Source: G965230065 sp965230065
GTDB taxonomy: Bacteria > Bacteroidota > Bacteroidia > Cytophagales > Cyclobacteriaceae
Reading direction: 5' to 3'
Assembly (NCBI GenBank): GCA_965230065.1
Contig: OZ245942.1
Location: 434,001-498,000, forward strand
Length of the DNA stretch: 64,000 bases
How positions within the stretch are numbered: the stretch's first letter is position 1; each line of letters opens with the position of its first letter. A program made the translations under genes and the position numbers. This document shows positions 1 to 7,904 of this stretch, one piece after another. The notes under the pieces were generated by a model. It ran no database searches and was not told the DNA's origin. It saw only the letters and a list, made by a program, of their open reading frames with translations.

Positions 1-33
1 AACGATTCATTATGAAATTTCGTATTACTGCAT

Positions 34-228
34 ATGAACTGGAACGAAAGACTCGTATCTGATAAAAATATTCTTTTAGGAAAGCCTGTCATCAAGGGTA
101 CCCGAATATCCGTCGATTTTATCCTCAAGAGATTGGCCCACGGCTGGTCTAAAGAGAAAATATTAACTTCTTATCCACACTTAACAAAGGAAGATATTCA
201 GGCGGTTTTTATTCATTTAAATTATTAA
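34..228 (+). CDS. DUF433 domain protein (antitoxin-like)
   Basis: This 64-residue protein fits the DUF433 family: it opens with an NWNERL/SDKNILLGKP segment, followed by the characteristic KPVIKGTRISVDFIL core and a C-terminal helix ending in DIQAVF. Family knowledge: DUF433 is a small winged-helix-like fold, related to VapB45-type antitoxins, and it commonly sits beside a PIN-like DUF5615 toxin. Here a second small gene follows after 8 bases, but it is not recognisable as DUF5615 and a ribonuclease partner is not seen within the window. It may be an orphan antitoxin or a DNA-binding regulator. The ATG start is the only one that preserves the full family N-terminus. Confidence 0.8.
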   Translation: MNWNERLVSDKNILLGKPVIKGTRISVDFILKRLAHGWSKEKILTSYPHLTKEDIQAVFIHLNY

Positions 229-236
229 TAATAAAA

Positions 237-470
237 ATGAGTGTTACCATCAATATAGCTTTTGAGCAAATCAAGGACATCATCAAGCAGCTTCCACCTT
301 CGGAGCTTGAACAATTGAAAAGCGCCATAGAAAAAGAAATGGAAAAAAAGGGGAATAAGGATAAGGACCACCTTAAAACGCTTCTTTTAAATGGTCCGGT
401 GATGGATCAGGATCAACTAGATAAATTTAAGAAAGTCCGGGAAAGAATTAATCAATGGAGAATTCAATAG
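237..470 (+). CDS. Small hypothetical protein paired with DUF433 gene
   Basis: This 77-residue charged protein begins 8 bases after the DUF433 gene and is probably co-transcribed with it. The N-terminal half has a predicted helix rich in Lys, Glu and Ile (residues about 8-40, including QLPPSELEQLKSAIEKE). The C-terminal half contains LLNGPVMDQDQLDKF and a basic RINQWRIQ tail. Proteins of this shape often accompany PIN-domain or similar toxins in Bacteroidota and Cyanobacteria as candidate antitoxins, but I do not recognise a named family. No toxin gene follows: the next gene, ftsX, is on the opposite strand. The pair could be a relic of a toxin-antitoxin locus. Confidence 0.65.
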   Translation: MSVTINIAFEQIKDIIKQLPPSELEQLKSAIEKEMEKKGNKDKDHLKTLLLNGPVMDQDQLDKFKKVRERINQWRIQ

Positions 471-519
471 TTTGAAAGGTTAAAATTGGTTGAATAGTTA
501 AGCGACTCAGGACAATACA

Positions 520-1440
520 CTAATACAACTCATCCAACGACAGCCGCAAATACTTCCGGATGGCGCGGTAGGTACTGATTAACCCAAGGAAGCCACCCAG
601 CAGAAAGAGAAAGCCCAGCAGGATGTAAATTTTTTCGGGCTCCTGCAGTTGGCGCAGGTCTGATATTTGGCGGTTGGCATATTCCAATACGAGCATGAGA
701 AAGGCCGACGCCAAAAAACCTCCCAGAAAACCATGCATTACAGAACGCATCAGGAAAGGTTTTTGGATAAAACCTTTGGTAGCCCCCACCAACTGCATGC
801 TGCGAATCAGAAAACGCTGGGAGAACAAAGCCAGGCGGATGGTATTGTTAATCAATATCATCACGATGATGACCAGCAATACGGCAAACCCAATCAGGAT
901 CAGGCTTACTTTGGTGAGGTTTTGGTTTAACGAAGCAATGAAACTCTCGAGGTAAGTTACCTCAAACACACCACTGATTTCTTCAATATTCGTTTTGATG
1001 GCTGCCAGTTGCTCAGCACCGTGAAACTCAGGCTTTACCACAATTACATATGCGTCGCGCAGGGGGTTTTCGCCCAAAAATTTTGTAAAATCCTCACCCG
1101 TGTCTTCAATGAATTGCGCTGCGGCTTCTTCTTTGGAAACATACCGGATTTGCCCCTCTCCTTCTTTTTCCAGGATGTAATCTTTGGTAGATAAGGTTTT
1201 CTGTATTTTAATGCGTTCGTTTTCGGTAATGGTGCGGTCCAGGTACACCTGCACTTCAATGTTTTCACGAACGATGTCGGTAAGTTTGTTGGCATGCAGC
1301 ACCAATAAGCCAAACAGGCCGATGACAAAAAGTGCCAGGCTGATGCTAAAAATGACACTGACAAAGGGGTAACTACCGAGTTTTTTCTTTTTTTGCACAG
1401 TTTTGTTCTTTTTAAACAATAGTGAAAATGAAAACTGCAC
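520..1440 (-). CDS. ftsX: Cell-division ABC transporter permease FtsX
   Basis: This is the permease half of FtsEX, which couples ATP hydrolysis by FtsE to activation of peptidoglycan hydrolases at the septum. The 306-residue protein has a short basic cytoplasmic start, a first membrane helix at about residues 28-50 (VSVIFSISLALFVIGLFGLL), a periplasmic loop of about 130 residues, and three C-terminal helices at about 180-300. The membrane segment SLILIGFAVLLVIIVMILINNTIRLALFSQRF leads into the SMQLVGATKGFIQKPFL signature of FtsX. The only in-frame start consistent with the full N-terminus is a GTG; a stop codon lies just upstream. ftsE is not adjacent, as is common in Bacteroidota. The gene is followed by a convergent small-gene pair. 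Confidence 0.93.
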   Translation of the reverse strand: MQFSFSLLFKKNKTVQKKKKLGSYPFVSVIFSISLALFVIGLFGLLVLHANKLTDIVRENIEVQVYLDRTITENERIKIQKTLSTKDYILEKEGEGQIRYVSKEEAAAQFIEDTGEDFTKFLGENPLRDAYVIVVKPEFHGAEQLAAIKTNIEEISGVFEVTYLESFIASLNQNLTKVSLILIGFAVLLVIIVMILINNTIRLALFSQRFLIRSMQLVGATKGFIQKPFLMRSVMHGFLGGFLASAFLMLVLEYANRQISDLRQLQEPEKIYILLGFLFLLGGFLGLISTYRAIRKYLRLSLDELY

Positions 1441-1453
1441 CCTGCACCAAAGG

Positions 1454-1516
1454 GTTATATGTTATTAGTTATACGTTTATCTCCTTCAAATAACTAATAA
1501 CGGATAACCAATAACT
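1454..1516. repeat. Heptamer array A (ftsX-yidC gap)
   Basis: Consecutive 7-base units are gttatat, gttatta, gttatac, gtttatc, a spacer unit tccttca, then aataact, aataacg, gataacc and aataact. The second half is roughly the reverse complement of the first, so the array can fold into a hairpin. It fills the gap between the ftsX start and the yidC stop codon. Confidence 0.75.
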
Positions 1517-1521
1517 ACACA

Positions 1522-3354
1522 TTACCGCTTCCGCTTCTTGGTATCCTCTGCCGTTTTCATGGCCTCCTCTAAACGAGTCTGAAACTTCGATTTTTTCTTA
1601 TTCACATTCCGTTTTTTATTTTCATCCAAAGTTTTACGGATTTTTTCTTCATTCACAAACTTCCGAATGAGCGCCTGCTGGCCAAAAGAAACGATATTGG
1701 ATACAAAATAATAAAAACTCAGGGCGGCCGGAAAAGAGTTCAGCACAAACATGAAAATGACGGGGAAAAAGTACTGCATCATTTTCATAGGCCCCTGCAC
1801 GGTGGTCACCTGGCTGTTGGACCAGGTATATAAAATTGTGGACAAGGTCATGAGCAGGGTAAACAAGCTCACATGGTTGCCATAAAAATCACTCACCAAA
1901 GGAATGTGGGCATTCCAGGTAATGATGGCATCGTAGGTGGAGAGGTCGTCGGCCCATAAAAACGATTCTTGCCGCAGTTCTATGGCATTGGGAAAAAAGT
2001 AGAACATGGCCAGCAAAAAAGGCATTTGCAACAGCAATGGTATACACCCGCTCAAGGGGTTCACGCCCACCTGCTGATAGAGCTTCATCTGCTCACTCTG
2101 CATTTTCTGCATATCCTCCCCATACTTTTCCTTCAGCTCGTCCATTTCGGGCTTCAGCACCTTGGTTTTTGCCATTGAAATGTAAGACTTATAAGAAAGT
2201 GGGGAAAGCACAACGCGGATAATCAGCACCAGGATAATGATGATGACCCCGTAATTGCCGATGAAGTTTTCCAGAAACCGGAACATATTCCTGACAATAT
2301 GTTTGTTGATCCAGCCGATGATGACCCACCCAAAATCTACGTTTTCACCAAACCCGGGGGTCACCTCTTTCATAATTTCGTACCGGTTGGGGCCAAAGTA
2401 GTAGTCCCACCCCACATTTCCTGAACGCCCTTCGGGCAACGCCATGTTGATACTCAGGCTGGAAAAGTTCACGAAACTGGTATCATTTTCACTGGACTCG
2501 GCCCGGATGCTGCCATTATTAAATTGGGTATTGGCAATAATTGCCGAAGTAAAAAACCGCTGCTGCATGGCAATCCACTTGAGTGGCTGCTCCAGTTGTT
2601 CTTCCTTGGTGTCGCTGCCGGTTACCGCCCCCAGGTCGTCTACTGAACCGTTGGCAAAGTAATAATTGACATTACTCCGGCGGCGGCTTTCCTGCAAATC
2701 CTTTTCGGTGGGTTGCACCCGGTTCGACCAGTTAAAGCTTAGTTGCTGGTCACGAATAATGCTTTCCGTACCCTGCATTTCCAGGGTATAACCCAGTTCG
2801 AAGCCAGTGCCGGGAATGGCATATACATGGCGGATATGCCCGTCTCCCAAAGGAATGCTGAATTCAATCTTTAACGTATCTTCACCACTTACCGTACTGC
2901 CGGTACTGTTGGTTTGGTAATAGAAATCGTACAGGTTAACCACCCCACGTTCAGTGCTTACCAGCAGTTCCTGGGCATTGCTTTGGTTGTCCAGCAATAC
3001 CAGAGGTTTTTGGTAGTAAGTTTTATAATCTTTGAGTTCAACATACTCAATCGCGCCCCCTTTGGTATTGAAACGCACAATAATATCGTCATTCTCAAAC
3101 TGAATACTGCGGGCTTCGCCAGTGGCGGCACCGGCAAGGCTGCCGTATTTTTCCTGGTTTCGGATTTGTTGAAGGGAATCGCTTTCAGGCGAATCTTCCT
3201 GAAATTCCTGTTGGCCTTGTTGCTGTTGTGTATCTACCTGCTCCTGCTGGGGCGGGGCCTGCTCAGGAGGAGGGGCCTGTGGCGCAAAAAAGTAAATATA
3301 AACAACGAGTAATAACGATATAAGTAATAAACCGATGGCTTGGTTCTTATCCAT
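1522..3354 (-). CDS. yidC: Membrane protein insertase YidC
   Basis: YidC inserts and folds inner-membrane proteins with or without SecYEG. The start is placed at the ATG giving MDKNQAIG, the conserved YidC N-terminus with its first membrane helix (GLLLISLLLVVYIYFFAP); an upstream ATG would add only seven atypical residues. A Gln/Pro-rich linker follows, then a periplasmic beta-supersandwich domain (about 70-340). The Oxa1/YidC core (about 350-560) contains YGVIIIILVLIIRVVLSPLSYKSY and NPLSGCIPLLLQMPFLLAMFYFF. The C-terminus is strongly basic, as expected for ribosome contact. Length (610 aa) is normal for the phylum. It lies 152 bases downstream of pyrG on the same strand. Confidence 0.96.
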   Translation of the reverse strand: MDKNQAIGLLLISLLLVVYIYFFAPQAPPPEQAPPQQEQVDTQQQQGQQEFQEDSPESDSLQQIRNQEKYGSLAGAATGEARSIQFENDDIIVRFNTKGGAIEYVELKDYKTYYQKPLVLLDNQSNAQELLVSTERGVVNLYDFYYQTNSTGSTVSGEDTLKIEFSIPLGDGHIRHVYAIPGTGFELGYTLEMQGTESIIRDQQLSFNWSNRVQPTEKDLQESRRRSNVNYYFANGSVDDLGAVTGSDTKEEQLEQPLKWIAMQQRFFTSAIIANTQFNNGSIRAESSENDTSFVNFSSLSINMALPEGRSGNVGWDYYFGPNRYEIMKEVTPGFGENVDFGWVIIGWINKHIVRNMFRFLENFIGNYGVIIIILVLIIRVVLSPLSYKSYISMAKTKVLKPEMDELKEKYGEDMQKMQSEQMKLYQQVGVNPLSGCIPLLLQMPFLLAMFYFFPNAIELRQESFLWADDLSTYDAIITWNAHIPLVSDFYGNHVSLFTLLMTLSTILYTWSNSQVTTVQGPMKMMQYFFPVIFMFVLNSFPAALSFYYFVSNIVSFGQQALIRKFVNEEKIRKTLDENKKRNVNKKKSKFQTRLEEAMKTAEDTKKRKR

Positions 3355-3506
3355 GACAATTGATTGGCTTTGCAAACTTCAATTCTAACAACACTCCTTC
3401 CCTACTTGTCTTTAGGCATGTTCGAAAATTATCCTTACGAAAGAAAGTGCAATAATAGTAGCGAACCACCCTGAATTCCTAATTATTTTGGTCAAATATG
3501 CTACAT

Positions 3507-5135
3507 CTACCTTGACGATTGCTGGCTTTTCCGGTATTGATTGGCAGCATGTACAAAGCTAACAAACAAGGGATGAGGGGATAATACTGTACTCCTCAGT
3601 TCAGGATGAAACTGTGTGCCCAAATACCATGGGTGATCCTTCAGTTCCATAATTTCTACCAGGTCAGAATCAGGATTGACCCCGGAGGCCACCATACCCG
3701 CTTTTTTAAATGCTTCAAGGTATTTATTGTTAAACTCATACCGATGCCTGTGCCGCTCCTCAATTTCTGTTTTTCCATAAACTTTTGCCGCGATGGTTCC
3801 TTTTTTGAGCTTGCAGGGATAAGCCCCCAGCCGCATGGTACCGCCTTTGTTTTTGATATGCTTCTGGTCTTCCATGATATCAATCACCGGGTTTTTTGCC
3901 CCGGATTTCATTTCAGCAGAGGCAGCGTCTTCCAGCTTCAGCACGTTTTGGGCAAATTCCACCACGGCGCATTGTAATCCCAGGCAGATTCCGAAAAACG
4001 GAATTTTATTTTCCCGTGCATAGCGGGCTGTCACCAGCTTGCCTGTGATGCCCCGTTCGCCAAACCCGGGTGCTACCAAAATGCCATGCAAGTCGTTCAG
4101 TACATCGTTTACATTTTCATCAGTGATATTCTCGGAGGAAATCCACCGGACTTTCACTTTGCATTCATTTTCAGCCCCTGCATGCACAAATGATTCGGCA
4201 ATAGACTTATAAGCATCGGGCAGTTCTACATATTTACCCACAATCCCGATGTTGATTTCACGCAGTGGATTCTTCAACCTGCCTAAAAACTCTTTCCACT
4301 TTACAATATCCGGCTGGCCGTTCATGGGTAAATTCAGCCGAAACAATACCCGTTCGTCCAACTTTTCCCGGCGCATCAGCAGGGGCACATCGTAAATTGT
4401 ATCCGCGTCCATCGCTTCAATTACCGAGTTGATGTTTACGTTGCAAAACAGGGCAATCTTTTTCCGGATATCCGCGGGCAAATGCCGTTCGGTACGGCAC
4501 AATAGAATATCGGGTTGTATCCCGGCTTCCAGCAAAAGCTTTACCGAATGTTGCGTAGGCTTGGTTTTAAGCTCCTTGGCTTTTTCCAGGTACGGCACCA
4601 GCGTAAGGTGCAGCACTACGGTATCTTCTGGGTTGAGGTCCAGGCGCGTTTGCCGCACGGCTTCTATGAAGGGTAATGACTCTATATCGCCTACACAACC
4701 GCCCAACTCGGTAATTACGATGTCATACTTGCCCGTTTCGCCCAGTTTGAAGAAATTGTACTTGATTTCGTCGGTAATGTGGGGTACTACCTGCACGGTT
4801 TTGCCCAGATAATCGCCCCTCCGCTCTTTGGTAATCACATTGTTGTAAATGCGACCTGTGGTTACATTGTTGGCCTGTGACGTGCTTACATTCAGAAAAC
4901 GCTCGTAATGCCCGAGGTCCAAATCGGTTTCGGCCCCGTCGTTTGTCACGTAGCATTCCCCATGCTCATACGGGTTCATGGTGCCCGGGTCAATATTGAT
5001 GTAAGGATCGAATTTTTGGATGGTAACGGAAAAGCCCCGGGCCTGTAATAATTTTGCCAAAGAGGCGGCAATGATGCCTTTACCTAAAGAAGAAGTAACC
5101 CCACCGGTTACAAAAACATATTTTACGGATGCCAT
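3507..5135 (-). CDS. pyrG: CTP synthase
   Basis: This enzyme makes CTP from UTP, ATP and glutamine, the last step of pyrimidine nucleotide synthesis. The N-terminal amidoligase domain (1 to about 270) starts with KYVFVTGGVTSSLGKG, the P-loop-like signature, and includes ITELGGCVGDIESLPF. The C-terminal class I glutamine amidotransferase domain (about 295-535) has the nucleophile Cys384 in FFGICLGLQ and the His/Glu pair in TQFHPELRS. The 542-residue length is standard. The start ATG gives the canonical N-terminus. The gene is probably transcribed alone or with yidC. Confidence 0.98.
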   Translation of the reverse strand: MASVKYVFVTGGVTSSLGKGIIAASLAKLLQARGFSVTIQKFDPYINIDPGTMNPYEHGECYVTNDGAETDLDLGHYERFLNVSTSQANNVTTGRIYNNVITKERRGDYLGKTVQVVPHITDEIKYNFFKLGETGKYDIVITELGGCVGDIESLPFIEAVRQTRLDLNPEDTVVLHLTLVPYLEKAKELKTKPTQHSVKLLLEAGIQPDILLCRTERHLPADIRKKIALFCNVNINSVIEAMDADTIYDVPLLMRREKLDERVLFRLNLPMNGQPDIVKWKEFLGRLKNPLREINIGIVGKYVELPDAYKSIAESFVHAGAENECKVKVRWISSENITDENVNDVLNDLHGILVAPGFGERGITGKLVTARYARENKIPFFGICLGLQCAVVEFAQNVLKLEDAASAEMKSGAKNPVIDIMEDQKHIKNKGGTMRLGAYPCKLKKGTIAAKVYGKTEIEERHRHRYEFNNKYLEAFKKAGMVASGVNPDSDLVEIMELKDHPWYLGTQFHPELRSTVLSPHPLFVSFVHAANQYRKSQQSSR

Positions 5136-5468
5136 AAGTAATTTTTAAAAAAAGGATGCCCAATGGGGCGTCAAAATTATGCTTATGGGATGCAAAGTTA
5201 TTTATAATATTGGATATTGTGGTATGGATTGGTTTAAAGTTTATTGTTTGGTGATTATTGTCTGTTGTTTGAAGTTTGGTGTTGATCCATGAGCTAGATC
5301 CGCGGTCTGTCTAAATGGCATCTTCGTGACACACAGAATGGTTAAAAACTGATTTATCAAATGGAATTAGATATTATTAGTTAGCTAATTAATTAACTCT
5401 TTAGTGAAATTTTTAAAATTCTAATAGGGTAATTAAAGGCGAACTACTCAATGAAATGAGAGCGAATT
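5136..5468. other. Intergenic region upstream of pyrG
   Basis: This stretch of 333 bases contains no convincing gene. It holds heptamer array B (5232-5287) and a segment around 5297-5335 where GGTCTGT and a later ACACACAGA could pair imperfectly. The remainder is AT-rich and presumably includes the pyrG promoter, which I cannot place confidently. Confidence 0.6.
5232..5287. repeat. Heptamer array B (upstream of pyrG)
   Basis: Eight consecutive 7-base units run in phase: gtttaaa, gtttatt, gtttggt, gattatt, gtctgtt, gtttgaa, gtttggt, gttgatc. The first three positions (GTT or GAT/GTC) are conserved and the rest drift. It is a single-direction array with no opposing arm nearby. Confidence 0.7.
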
Positions 5469-6212
5469 TCATGAAGGCAAAAACTTTAAATCCTCATCTG
5501 TCAAAACTCGATAAATTAATTTAAATGTTTCTGTTGTAATAATTTTATTTAAAACCAAATCTACTAATTTGCCCTTTACCTGTTCCTTCCAATTTTTCTT
5601 ATTTAAATTTTTTGATGACCGTTTCAGTTCTTCAAGTTCTTCAGATAAGACTTCGTATAAAACATTTTGTCCTAATTGTATATCATGTTTTAAATCATCT
5701 ATTTTGTCAGAAAGCTCATTAACCTCTTCCTTAGAAAAATAATCGTAAGGCTTACGTGAACGACTTTCAGAGATATACCAATTAAGTAACTCTACAAATG
5801 ATTTGAAAAAGAAAGTATTAAAATGATCTTTCCATTGTTCGTGATTTCCATCATACCAATTATCAGCAAGGTACAAATAACTATTGTACTGTGTTTTATT
5901 CGAACTTAATAAATGATCTATTAAAAAGTACCCAAATGCTCCTTGTTCAAGAGGTGTATTTAACTGACTTAAAACTTCCCGCTTCTTTGTTTTCCAAGTT
6001 GGCGAATTTGAAGCTTCGAAAGGAATTTTTTCTTTTAATTCTGCATAATCTTCCTTAATCCGCTCGAGTATTCTTTGGGATATGGGTTGAATCTCTAAGA
6101 AAACGATAAATTGTTTGAGCTTTTTCTGTAAATGATCAATGTCAAAATATTCTATTTCTAATGCATATTCGTGGATTTTACTATCGAGTTCGTCTAGGTC
6201 TAAACTTCTCAT
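5469..6212 (-). CDS. AT-rich hypothetical protein, possible transferred gene
   Basis: I do not recognise this 247-residue protein. It has no signal peptide or membrane segment, so it should be cytoplasmic. It is rich in Leu, Lys and Glu with long predicted helices; a coiled-coil-like stretch lies at about residues 165-205 (SKEEVNELSDKIDDLKHD and SEELEELKRSSKNLNKK). An aromatic-rich middle section includes YLYLADNWYDGNHEQWKDHF. The coding DNA is clearly more AT-rich than the flanking pyrG and barrel genes, uses many Ile/Asn/Lys codons, and the gene stands alone between repeat-bearing intergenic regions. These features suggest recent acquisition. A defence or signalling role is possible, but nothing in the sequence proves it. 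Confidence 0.75.
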   Translation of the reverse strand: MRSLDLDELDSKIHEYALEIEYFDIDHLQKKLKQFIVFLEIQPISQRILERIKEDYAELKEKIPFEASNSPTWKTKKREVLSQLNTPLEQGAFGYFLIDHLLSSNKTQYNSYLYLADNWYDGNHEQWKDHFNTFFFKSFVELLNWYISESRSRKPYDYFSKEEVNELSDKIDDLKHDIQLGQNVLYEVLSEELEELKRSSKNLNKKNWKEQVKGKLVDLVLNKIITTETFKLIYRVLTDEDLKFLPS

Positions 6213-6660
6213 ATTTCATTAGTTATTTCCAATTAATGTTTGAAATATAAGGAAAAAAAGAGTAGAGAAGTTAACATAAAAGAAAAACAAACTCATCCTA
6301 CGCAAATAGAGAATTACAGAACAAAAAACTTTAGGGAGTAGTATAAATCCTTTTCTGAGTCGCTGTGGAATATGAATCAGAGAGCCATCGACCTCTGCTG
6401 TGCCAGGTCAAGCCCATAGATTTTTTTCACAACAATGTGTTTGTATAAAATCTAGGAAAAACAGACCTCGGCATGTCTTTTATTCAACCGGTAAATGTGT
6501 TTTTTAACTCTACTTTGTCAATTTTAAGAAGAAAGAAAAAACCAAGAGCGTTTTCCCCGGATGAGCATAGCGAATTCCGGGGTCTCCTGCTTAGAAGTGA
6601 GAGGCCCCGGCATTCGCTGCGCTCAGCCGGGGATGGATCTCTAATTATTATTTTCTGTAA
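6213..6660. other. Intergenic region with REP-like element
   Basis: This stretch of 448 bases separates the AT-rich orphan gene from the barrel gene. It is low in GC except for a compact GC-rich double palindrome at 6555-6632. A short segment around 6385-6412 can form a small GACCT/AGGTC stem. I see no intact gene. Confidence 0.6.
6555..6632. repeat. REP-like double palindrome (CCCCGG/CCGGGG)
   Basis: Two units, each CCCCGG plus a 16-base core plus CCGGGG, stand head-to-head around a 22-base spacer. The core of the second unit (cattcgctgcgctcag) is close to the reverse complement of the first (atgagcatagcgaatt). Each unit can form its own hairpin, and the two can also pair into one long cruciform. 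This is the architecture of REP/BIME elements mobilised by REP-associated tyrosine (Y1) transposases; no such transposase is in the window. It lies just downstream of the barrel gene stop codon and might also act in termination. Confidence 0.75.
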
Positions 6661-7800
6661 TTACAACACAATACCAAAACTAAAAGCATTGAGTTGGGGG
6701 CCGCGGCCTTCTACGAAAAGTTCGTTGAGGTCGTAGTTGGCATAAAAATCAATACCCCGGTAGCCCATCTGGAAGCGCAGGCCATACCGCCAGTTATTTA
6801 GGTAAAAATTCCGCTTGTCTTTTGTCTTTTGGCGGTCGCCATTTTCTTTGGTTACAAATTTAGTACGGCTGCCAATGCGGTACCCTCCGTATCCGCCGAA
6901 ACCAAAGCGGAACCCACGGCTGTTTTTTTCAATGAAAGAAAACTTCCCCCTGTGGCTTTTGCGCCCAAAATCCAGCATAGGCACCAAACTGATATTTACA
7001 TAAGAAGCCACTATTTTGCTTTTTATGCTATTCGCATCCAGGGGTGCTTCATAAAATACCAGTTCGTCATCGGCTTTCAGGATGCGTGTATCTGTATTTT
7101 CAAATTTAAAGTTGTACCAGCTTACACCCGGCCCCCATTCCAGATATACTGGCCCGCTTACATGCGTGCTGTTCACCCAATTCAGGGCAATGTTCCAGGA
7201 GCCAAAAGGTTTGACGGCATACAGGGCGTTGTTATCATCCGGAAATTTGCCGTTTTCCAGGTAGTTGTTCATGCCAAAGTCAATGTTGAAAGAATAAGAA
7301 GTACCCTTGTTTTTTTGGTCTTTGTTAAACTGTACGCCTGCTGATGAGGAATTTTCATTAGACTGTTGCGTATCATTTTCCCAGTTACCATCTCCCCCGT
7401 CCAAATCGTCCATTTTATCTTCAAAATCCTCCATCCGCTCTTCAAAGCGTTCCATGCGTTCGTCAAAGGTCAGGTTTTCATCTGACGGACGGGTTTCGTA
7501 GCCCTGTTGTTCTTTCAGGTACTTCTCTCCTGATAAATCTTCCATTTCCAGGTAAAGGGTATTGTCTTCTGCCTCCTCGATAGATTCTTGCAAATCGGCA
7601 ATGATGGCATTCAGGTCGTACTCCGAAAGTTTCTGAATTTCTTCCTTGTTTTTGGTTACAATCACGATTTCACTGCCATCCCCAATTTTAATGATGACGG
7701 TATCGCCCGCGTAGGCAAGTTCAGGATTGCTACTTCCCGGATGGGCCATTACGGCGCCGGAAAACAAAATGCTCAAAGTTATGATATAGATACGTTTCAT
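6661..7800 (-). CDS. Outer-membrane beta-barrel protein with acidic coiled coil
   Basis: This 379-residue protein has a Sec signal peptide (IYIITLSILFSGAVMAHPG). After it comes an acidic, helical region (about 75-135) with repeated FDERMERFEERMEDFEDKMDDL units that look like a coiled coil. The C-terminal half (about 160-379) alternates hydrophobic and polar residues with many aromatics and ends FGIVL, as expected for a small barrel of the PorT/OMP_b-brl type. The exact function is unknown. It is the last gene of an apparent operon behind an ECF sigma factor and a putative anti-sigma protein, which suggests that it is an envelope component or a target of that sigma factor. Confidence 0.8.
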   Translation of the reverse strand: MKRIYIITLSILFSGAVMAHPGSSNPELAYAGDTVIIKIGDGSEIVIVTKNKEEIQKLSEYDLNAIIADLQESIEEAEDNTLYLEMEDLSGEKYLKEQQGYETRPSDENLTFDERMERFEERMEDFEDKMDDLDGGDGNWENDTQQSNENSSSAGVQFNKDQKNKGTSYSFNIDFGMNNYLENGKFPDDNNALYAVKPFGSWNIALNWVNSTHVSGPVYLEWGPGVSWYNFKFENTDTRILKADDELVFYEAPLDANSIKSKIVASYVNISLVPMLDFGRKSHRGKFSFIEKNSRGFRFGFGGYGGYRIGSRTKFVTKENGDRQKTKDKRNFYLNNWRYGLRFQMGYRGIDFYANYDLNELFVEGRGPQLNAFSFGIVL

Positions 7801-7812
7801 GGTTCTCGATTT

Positions 7813-7904
7813 AGGGGTTAAGGATTGGGTTTTGGGTGTTGGGGCTTAGGGCATTATCTATTATGCTCCATGCTCTTTGCCCTAAGCTCTCTGCTCCTTG
7901 TCCT
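7813..7904. repeat. Heptamer array C (two opposing arms)
   Basis: The first arm has six units with a G-rich start: aggggtt, aaggatt, gggtttt, gggtgtt, ggggctt, agggcat. After an 8-base spacer the second arm has six units: atgctcc, atgctct, ttgccct, aagctct, ctgctcc, ttgtcct. Parts of the arms are complementary (gggcttagggca pairs with tgccctaagc). The second arm runs into the stop codon of the anti-sigma-like gene. Confidence 0.8.

Noticed and set aside
3606..4812. Long open frames on the plus strand opposite pyrG
   Set aside because: They are antisense shadows of a strongly conserved gene and encode no recognisable domain.
5290..5340. GGTCTGT...ACACACAGA segment as a copy of the 43662 stem-loop
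   Set aside because: Similarity is limited to a few bases and pairing is imperfect, so homology is not supported.
6360..6440. Possible transposase tail on the minus strand near the REP-like element
   Set aside because: The translated fragment is too short and shows no diagnostic motif.
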